From NCBI GenBank assembly GCA_035552775.1, contig DASZKW010000012.1, positions 1-45,024 of the forward strand: DNA of 45,024 bases. The letters are read 5' to 3'. Source of the stretch: DASZKW01 sp035552775. Lineage in GTDB: Bacteria > Actinomycetota > Acidimicrobiia > Acidimicrobiales > Palsa-688. Below, piece by piece: positions 40,157 to 45,024 of this stretch (positions are counted from its first letter, which is position 1; each line of letters opens with the position of its first letter). The position numbers and the translations under genes are program-made. The notes beneath the pieces were generated by a model, which made no database searches, had not been told where the DNA came from, and worked only from the letters and a program-made list of their open reading frames with translations.

Positions 40157-41720
40157 GCCACGGCGCTACACCTTCCCCCCCTTGGAGCGACGCGGCGTCC
40201 TGCTCGGGTTGCAGGCCGGTCAGTTGGCGACTCTCGCCGCCGGCTGCCTTCTGGCGGTCGGGATAGTGCGCCGGGGATCGTCCACGGCAGGCCTGGTCCT
40301 CGCCGGCGCTGTCGTGGTCGCCTCGGCGGGCGCCGCCTGCTGGCCCGTCGCCGGCCGGCCACCCGTCGAATGGCTGCCCCTCTTGGGCACCTGGGTGCTC
40401 CGGCGTCGCCATGGCCCCCATCTCGCCGCCGAGCCCCTCGCAGGCCGGTTGGTCGCGGGCGCTCCCGCAGGCCGGTTGGTCGCGGGCGCCCCCGCAGGCC
40501 GGTTGGCCTCCAGTGCTCATGGCGGACCCGCCCGGGGGCGCTCCTTCGCCCGAGGCATCGAACTAGTGGCCGCCCCCGAGCCGCCGGGGACCGAGGCGCT
40601 CGGGGCGATCCGGGACCGTCTCGACGGCTCCTGGGGCGCGGTGATCCGGGTCGACGGGAGGTCGTTTGCCCTCCTCGACGGGGCGGACAAGGAGCGGCGC
40701 CTGGCCGCGTGGGGGTCGTTGCTGGCTGCTGTCGCCCGACCGGGCAGCCCAGCCCACCGGCTGCAGTGGGTCGAGCGCTCTCTTCCCGGTAACAGCGACG
40801 ACCTGATGCGATACCTGCACGACGCCGGCGTCGTCGACCCCGGCGGGGCGGCCGATCCCGGCGGGGCGGCCGCCGCCCGGCGCAGCTACGAGGCGCTGAT
40901 AACCGGGGCGGGGCCGGCCACCGAGCGACATGAGTGCTTTTTGGTCTTGAGCGTGCAGCCCCGACGGGCGTTGCGTTCTGCGCGCACGTTCGGCCGGGGT
41001 GACGCAGCGGCTTGCGAGTTGCTGCGGCGCGAGGTGCGCCTCCTGGTCGGTCAGCTCCGCTCCGCCGAGCTCCCGGTCGCTCGACCCCTCAGTCTGGGAG
41101 AACTGCAGCGTTCGATGGGGGCCGGCACCGACGCGCGCTTCAGCTCGGGTACCGGTTCGAGCCAGCGCCAAGACTCGAGTTCGCGTTCGGGCGGCCGTGG
41201 GTCGCTGTGCACTCCGTGGCCGCTGGCCGCCGATGAGGCGTGGTCAGCCTTGCGGGCTGACGGTGGCTGGCACGCCACCTACTGGGTGGCCGAGTGGCCT
41301 CGCCTCGACGTCGGTCCCGACTTTCTCACGCCCCTCGTGGCGAGCGGGGGCAGCCGCCGTGTGTCGCTGGTCATGGCGCCCGTCGATCCCCAGCGGGCTG
41401 CGCGCGAGGCGGGTTCGGCCCGCACCGCCGACCTGGCCGACGAGGAGCTACGCCGGCGAAGCGGATTCGTCCCGAGTGCCCGCCGGGAGCGAGAGGCCGC
41501 CGGGGTCGTGCGCCGCGAGTCCGAGTTGGCCGACGGCCACGCCGAGTACCGATTCTCCGGTTACGTGACGGTGAGCGCCGACCATCGCGCCGAACTCGAT
41601 CAGCGATGTGCCGAGATCGAGCAGGCCGCCCAACAGGCCCACCTGGAGTTGCGCCGCCTGTGGGGGCGCCAGCAGGAGGCCTACACCTGGACGCTCCCCC
41701 TGGGCCGGGGGCTGGCGTGA
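40146..41720 (+). CDS. PrgI-like / VirB4 N-terminal-like protein (SCO6880-like)
   Basis: A protein of about 524 residues. It begins RRYTFPPLERRGVLLGLQAG and has two membrane spans in the first 75 residues, like PrgI-type subunits. After a 27-bp DNA repeat that gives GRLVAGAPA twice, residues 130-500 form a domain with FLVLSVQPRRALRSARTFG, WHATYWVAEWPRLDVGPDFL and RRVSLVMAPVDPQRAAREAG, matching the non-ATPase half of VirB4. There is no Walker motif. The ATG at 40146 has GGAGGT at 40136-40141; a GTG at 40140 is an alternative. It overlaps the TrbL-like gene by 11 bp and ends in a 23-bp duplicated junction with the ATPase gene. Confidence 0.8.
   Translation: MRAEPRRYTFPPLERRGVLLGLQAGQLATLAAGCLLAVGIVRRGSSTAGLVLAGAVVVASAGAACWPVAGRPPVEWLPLLGTWVLRRRHGPHLAAEPLAGRLVAGAPAGRLVAGAPAGRLASSAHGGPARGRSFARGIELVAAPEPPGTEALGAIRDRLDGSWGAVIRVDGRSFALLDGADKERRLAAWGSLLAAVARPGSPAHRLQWVERSLPGNSDDLMRYLHDAGVVDPGGAADPGGAAAARRSYEALITGAGPATERHECFLVLSVQPRRALRSARTFGRGDAAACELLRREVRLLVGQLRSAELPVARPLSLGELQRSMGAGTDARFSSGTGSSQRQDSSSRSGGRGSLCTPWPLAADEAWSALRADGGWHATYWVAEWPRLDVGPDFLTPLVASGGSRRVSLVMAPVDPQRAAREAGSARTADLADEELRRRSGFVPSARREREAAGVVRRESELADGHAEYRFSGYVTVSADHRAELDQRCAEIEQAAQQAHLELRRLWGRQQEAYTWTLPLGRGLA
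40440..40507. repeat. 27-bp tandem repeat in the PrgI/VirB4-N gene
   Basis: Two copies of a 27-bp unit starting GCAGGCCGGTTGG lie at 40440-40466 and 40467-40493, with a partial third to 40507. They differ by one base and encode a nine-residue unit AGRLVAGAP in frame. They sit in the linker after the membrane spans. Confidence 0.85.
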
Positions 41721-41746
41721 GGACCGGCCGGGGGCTGGCGTGAGGA
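41703..41746. repeat. 23-bp tandem duplication across a stop-start junction
   Basis: A 21-base sequence starting GGCCGGGGGCTGG appears at 41703-41723 and 41726-41746, with a period of 23 bp. Each copy carries GCGTGAGG. The first copy holds the TGA that ends the PrgI-like gene, and the second holds the GTG that starts the ATPase gene. Since 23 is not a multiple of three, the two junctions are in different frames. Confidence 0.9.
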
Positions 41747-42978
41747 GCCCGCCTCCACACAGGGCCACGACTGCCCATCTCCAGGCTCTCTATCCCTTCG
41801 TCGCGGAGGCCGGCCTTGGCGGCCGCGGGACCTATATCGGCAAGGACCTGTTCGGGGCTTCGTTCTGTTTCGACCCGTGGGAGCTGTACGGCCGGGGCGT
41901 GCTGACCAGCCCGAACATGATGGTGCTCGGCCAGATCGGCCGCGGCAAGTCGACGTTCGTCAAGTCGTTCCTCTGGCGCCAGCAGGTGGTCGGGCACCAG
42001 GCGTGGGTAGTGGACCCCAAGGGCGAGTACGCACCCCTGGCGCACGCGTGCGGATCCAAACCACTCCGGCTCGAGCCGGGGGGCCACCTGAGGCTCAACC
42101 CCCTCGACGCACCGGCCGGCAGCACCGCCGACAGCGCCCGTCGGCGCGCCGAGTTGCTCTGCTCACTGGCCTCGGCATCGCTCGGTCGATCCCTTACCCC
42201 GGGGGAGCGAACCGCCACCGACCTTGCCGCCCGCGATGTCGCCGGACGGCTGGCGTCGCCCACCCTGCCCGCGGTGATCGCCGCCCTGCTCGACCCTGAC
42301 CAGGAGTCCGCGCGCGCCGTTCGCACCGATGTGGCGGCTCTGGCAGCAGACGGTCGCCAGGTCGCGCTCGAGCTTCGCCGGCTGGTCGAGGGCGACCTGG
42401 CGGGCATGTTCGACGGGGAGACAACGCCGGGCATCGACCTGTCGGCACCGTTCGTCGTACTCGACCTCTCCCCTCTCTACGGTTCGTCGGCTCTCGGGAT
42501 TCTGATGACCTGCGCGACGGCGTGGCTCCAGTCGGCCCTGGCGTCGGGAGACGGCATGAAGCGTCTGGTCGTGGTGGACGAGGCCTGGGCCATCCTGCAC
42601 AACCTGGCCATCGCCCGCTGGCTGCAAGCCGGGTTCAAGTTGTCCCGCGCCTACGGCGTGGCCAACGTCGCTGTGGTCCACCGCCTGTCCGACCTGCGTG
42701 CCGCGGGCGCCGAGGGATCCGAGCAGCAACGCCTGGCCGAGGGTCTGCTGGCGGACGCCGAGACGCGGGTGGTGTTCGGTCAGCCGCCGTCGGAAGCAGG
42801 GCCGGCCGGCGAGTTACTGGGGCTGAGCTCCACGGAGGTGGAGATACTGCCGCAGCTGCCGCGCGGCGTAGCCCTGTGGAAAGTGGGGGCTCGTTCCTTC
42901 CTCGTCGAGCACCGGGTGGCCCCCGATGAGTTGGCTCTCGTCGACACCGACGACGCCATGCGGGAGGTCAACCGATGA
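41740..42978 (+). CDS. VirB4-like conjugation ATPase (motor half)
   Basis: A 412-residue ATPase. The N-terminal residues have FVAEAGLGGRGTYIGKDLFG, then Walker A MMVLGQIGRGKSTFVKSFLW (about 64-73), WVVDPKGEYAPLAHACG, a long helical lid, and Walker B LVVVDEAWAILHN, followed by ARWLQAGFKLSRAYGVANV and the C-terminal QLPRGVALWKVGARSFLVEH. It powers pilus or channel assembly. It lacks the N-terminal VirB4 domain that would be expected; the neighbouring gene encodes that. The frame opens at 41608; a GTG at 41740 is preferred. Its end overlaps the coupling protein by 4 bp (ATGA). Confidence 0.9.
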   Translation: MRSPPPHRATTAHLQALYPFVAEAGLGGRGTYIGKDLFGASFCFDPWELYGRGVLTSPNMMVLGQIGRGKSTFVKSFLWRQQVVGHQAWVVDPKGEYAPLAHACGSKPLRLEPGGHLRLNPLDAPAGSTADSARRRAELLCSLASASLGRSLTPGERTATDLAARDVAGRLASPTLPAVIAALLDPDQESARAVRTDVAALAADGRQVALELRRLVEGDLAGMFDGETTPGIDLSAPFVVLDLSPLYGSSALGILMTCATAWLQSALASGDGMKRLVVVDEAWAILHNLAIARWLQAGFKLSRAYGVANVAVVHRLSDLRAAGAEGSEQQRLAEGLLADAETRVVFGQPPSEAGPAGELLGLSSTEVEILPQLPRGVALWKVGARSFLVEHRVAPDELALVDTDDAMREVNR

Positions 42979-44825
42979 TGTGGGGCACGCCTCGTGGTCG
43001 CCAGCCCCGCTTCGGGTCGCTGCCTCGGCGGTACCACGTAGGCGGTGTCGCTGATCGGGGCGGGGATCTTGTCGCCGCCGTGATGGCTGTCGCCGCCAGC
43101 GCGGCGGGGTCCGCGGTGTGGGCCACCGGCGAGATCGCCGGCTGGCTTTGGCGGGGGCAGTGGCCGTCGACTCCGCTCGCCTCGGTACCCCTGATCCTCT
43201 TGCGCCTTCCCGGCCATGTCGGTGATCCCCGCCAGGCGTGGCCGCCCGTTGCCCGGCGCGCCCTCCCGGGGGCCGCCGCCTTCGACCTCACCGCTGCAGT
43301 CATGGTGACCTTGGTCGTGGCCGCCGGTGCCGCGGTATGGGCAGCCGTTAGGGCGGCTTCCGGGCGCACTAGTGGGGCTCGAGGCCATTACCGGGGCAGG
43401 TCGGTTGGGCGTCGCCATGTCCCCGGCGCCACTCATGAGCCGACGTCCACGACGCTGGCGCGACGCGGGCGCGGGACGGGCTGGGCGACCCGGCGCGACC
43501 TGCGATCGCTCGTGGTGACACGCCCCGGCGAGGGGCGCCTCGTACTCGGGCGCTCCGGCCGCGCCCTACTCGCCACCGAGGCGCGCCAGTCAGTTCTCGT
43601 CGTCGGACCAACCCAGTCGGGCAAGACCAGCGGTCTTGCCGTACCCGCCATCTTGGAGTGGGACGGCCCTGTGGTCGCTACCTCGGTCAAGGGCGACCTG
43701 GCGGCACTGACGGCCCCTTGGCGGGCTCGACGGGGCCGGTGCTGGGTCTTCGACCCGACGCGTACGGCGGGCGCGGGTGCACCGTCGCCGTGGTCGCCGC
43801 TGTCGGAATCGGCGACGTGGAGCGGCGCCCAGCGCATGGCTTCGTGGCTGGTGGAGGCTACGCCGGCGCGCGGTGGCGTCTCCGACGCCGCCTTCTGGTA
43901 CAGCGCCGCGGCCAAGCTGCTGGCACCTCTTCTGCTGGCCGCCCAGGTCGGGGGGGCGGCCATGGCCGACGTGGTCAGGTGGAACAACCGGGCTGACTTC
44001 GATGAGCCCGCCGAGCTTTTAGGCGGCGCAAGTGAGGTCGAGGCGGGCGTCGCACTGTTCGCCTGCGCCGAGCGCGACGAGCGGATCCGCAGCTCCGTCG
44101 CCACCACCCTCGAGACGGTGCTCGCTCCCTTCGAGGACCCAGTGGTCGCGGAGTCGACTCAGGCGAGCGTGGTCGACCCGGCGTCGCTCGTGCAGCGGGG
44201 AGGGACGCTCTATCTCTGCGGTCCGAGTTATGAGCAGGCCCGGCTCCAGGGACTCTTTGCCGCCCTGGTAGCTGCCGTTGTGGCAGCTGCCGTCGAAACA
44301 GCCAACCGCTCGGGCCGACCGCTCGACCCGCCGCTGCTTCTCGTCCTTGACGAGGCGGCCAACATCGCTCCTTTGCGCGACCTCGATACCCTGGCGGCGA
44401 CCGGCGCCGGCCTCGGGATCCAGCTGGTGACCATCTGCCAGGACCTATCGCAGTTCACCACCCGCTATGGCGAGGACCGCGCCCGCACGATCGCCAACAA
44501 CCATCGTGCCAAGCTTGTCCTCTCCGGCGTGGCGGACCTCGCCACACTGGATCTGGTGTCGGGCCTGGCGGGCGAGCAGGCCGTTCGGGAGGAGACCCTC
44601 ACCGCCGATCTGCGCGACGGCCGGCGTACCCGATCATCGGCGGTTGCATACCGGCGATTGGTCCCAGCCGACGAGCTACGTCGCACGCCGCCGGGCGAGG
44701 GGGTTCTGATCTATGGGCACCTCCCCGCCGCCAGGCTGAGGCTGCGGCCGTGGTTTGCCGAGCACCGTCTGACCGAGCGCGTCGGTTGCAGCGGTGCCGC
44801 AACCCGCCGACACGATGAGAGCTGA
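42975..44825 (+). CDS. VirD4/TraG-like type IV coupling protein
   Basis: A 616-residue inner-membrane ATPase that links the DNA-relaxase complex to the channel. Hydrophobic N-terminal segments (DLVAAVMAVAASAAGSAVWA and DLTAAVMVTLVVAAGAAVWA) anchor it; Walker A is VVGPTQSGKTSGLAVPAILE (about residue 210), followed by ATSVKGDLAALT and the VirD4 marks FDPTRTAGAGAPSPWSPL, and Walker B LLLVLDEAANIAPLRDLDTL. ICQDLSQFTTRYGEDRARTI and NNHRAKLVLSGVAD follow, as in TraG/VirD4. It is the last gene of the secretion operon and overlaps the ATPase by 4 bp. No truncation is seen. Confidence 0.92.
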   Translation: MMWGTPRGRQPRFGSLPRRYHVGGVADRGGDLVAAVMAVAASAAGSAVWATGEIAGWLWRGQWPSTPLASVPLILLRLPGHVGDPRQAWPPVARRALPGAAAFDLTAAVMVTLVVAAGAAVWAAVRAASGRTSGARGHYRGRSVGRRHVPGATHEPTSTTLARRGRGTGWATRRDLRSLVVTRPGEGRLVLGRSGRALLATEARQSVLVVGPTQSGKTSGLAVPAILEWDGPVVATSVKGDLAALTAPWRARRGRCWVFDPTRTAGAGAPSPWSPLSESATWSGAQRMASWLVEATPARGGVSDAAFWYSAAAKLLAPLLLAAQVGGAAMADVVRWNNRADFDEPAELLGGASEVEAGVALFACAERDERIRSSVATTLETVLAPFEDPVVAESTQASVVDPASLVQRGGTLYLCGPSYEQARLQGLFAALVAAVVAAAVETANRSGRPLDPPLLLVLDEAANIAPLRDLDTLAATGAGLGIQLVTICQDLSQFTTRYGEDRARTIANNHRAKLVLSGVADLATLDLVSGLAGEQAVREETLTADLRDGRRTRSSAVAYRRLVPADELRRTPPGEGVLIYGHLPAARLRLRPWFAEHRLTERVGCSGAATRRHDES

Positions 44826-44873
44826 GCGGGTGGTCCTCATAGCCTTCCGGGACTGCCGGTCAGTGAGTATGGA

Positions 44874-44953
44874 ACGGTCGGCTCGTTCCGCATCTTGCGT
44901 GGGTTGTCCACCACGATGGGCGGACCGAGCCACATACGGAAGGAGCCGACCGT
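44874..44953 (+). promoter_or_regulatory. Large inverted repeat covering the transposase ribosome site
   Basis: A 20-base arm at 44874-44893 and its partner at 44934-44953 pair at 18 of 20 positions around a 40-base loop. The right arm contains the GGAAGGAG ribosome site (44938-44945) and the first base pairs of the GTG start, so an RNA copy would hide them. The loop holds a smaller CGTGG/CCACG dyad. Ribosome masking and an IS-associated structured RNA are both possible. Confidence 0.7.
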
Positions 44954-45024
44954 GTTGATCCATGTTCCCCCAGGTGTTGACGTCTTGGCAATGGATGTGC
45001 ACAAGAACACCATCTCTGCGGCGC
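44952..45024 (+). mobile_element. IS110-family transposase, first 24 codons (cut by window edge)
   Basis: A GTG at 44952 after GGAAGGAG starts a frame reading VLIHVPPGVDVLAMDVHKNT and then ISAA to the window edge. The AMDVHK segment carries the first acidic residue of the DEDD/RuvC-like catalytic site of IS110 transposases. The rest of the gene, including the serine-containing C-terminal domain, is outside. The element borders the conjugation-like locus, with its left end somewhere in 44826-44951. Target site and right end cannot be seen. Confidence 0.8.

Overview
The window reads as chromosomal DNA of a high-GC Gram-positive bacterium, most likely an actinobacterium. Supporting signs are strong G/C preference at third codon positions, frequent GTG and some TTG starts, dense ATGA/GTGA stop-start overlaps, an actinobacterial-type HelD, a heme pair of the actinobacterial kind, and type IV secretion genes resembling the SCO6880/SCO6881 set of Streptomyces. 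A deeper lineage such as Acidimicrobiia is possible but is only an inference.

Region 1 (1-22.4 kb) is a cell-surface polysaccharide island. Its core is a nine-gene minus-strand operon (14.3 to 5.5 kb) with almost every junction overlapping: methyltransferase, UDP-galactopyranose mutase (glf), alternating GT2 and GT4 glycosyltransferases, a hexapeptide acetyltransferase, then the two halves of an ABC-2 polysaccharide exporter (Wzm/Wzt-like). A second minus-strand operon (21.1 to 17.1 kb) has a Wzy/WaaL-like membrane polymerase or ligase, a Wzz-like chain-length protein, a CpsD-like BY-kinase and a GT2. Further glycosyltransferases, an acyltransferase 3 family membrane protein, an FkbM methyltransferase and two other methyltransferases fill the rest. 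The island is bracketed by two paralogous GT4 genes, one cut by the left edge (1-600, minus) and one at 21.3-22.4 kb (plus). Together the genes predict a galactofuranose-containing, methylated and acylated glycan, exported by an ABC route beside components of a Wzy-type route.

Region 2 (22.4-32.5 kb) is mostly housekeeping: coproporphyrinogen/protoporphyrinogen oxidase and uroporphyrinogen decarboxylase, HelD, a CrtQ-like membrane glycosyltransferase, orotate phosphoribosyltransferase, pyridoxamine 5'-phosphate oxidase, a rhodanese, a MarR regulator divergent from a YceI protein with paired palindromic operators between them, and a primary-like sigma factor.

Region 3 (32.5-35.2 kb) is a three-gene coupled minus-strand operon: a flippase-like (LPG synthase TM family) membrane protein, a small secreted or lipoprotein candidate, and an orphan D12-class DNA adenine methyltransferase.

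Region 4 (35.2-44.8 kb) is a type IV secretion/conjugation-like locus. A 1053-residue MobF-type protein has an intact HUH relaxase domain but a helicase part that has lost its ATPase motifs. It is divergent from a plus-strand operon: pilin-like small membrane protein, TrbL/VirB6-like protein, PrgI/VirB4-N-like protein, VirB4-like ATPase and VirD4-like coupling protein. The intergenic gap is a natural place to look for oriT. The relaxase gene carries four sets of tandem repeats or palindromes. The window ends in the first 24 codons of an IS110-family transposase whose leader forms a large inverted repeat that covers its ribosome binding site.

The most unusual items are the relaxase with a decayed motor, the VirB4 protein split in two with a 23-bp duplication at the split, the 37-bp palindrome and 21-bp repeats at the relaxase 3' end, the IS110 leader hairpin, and the twin MarR operators.
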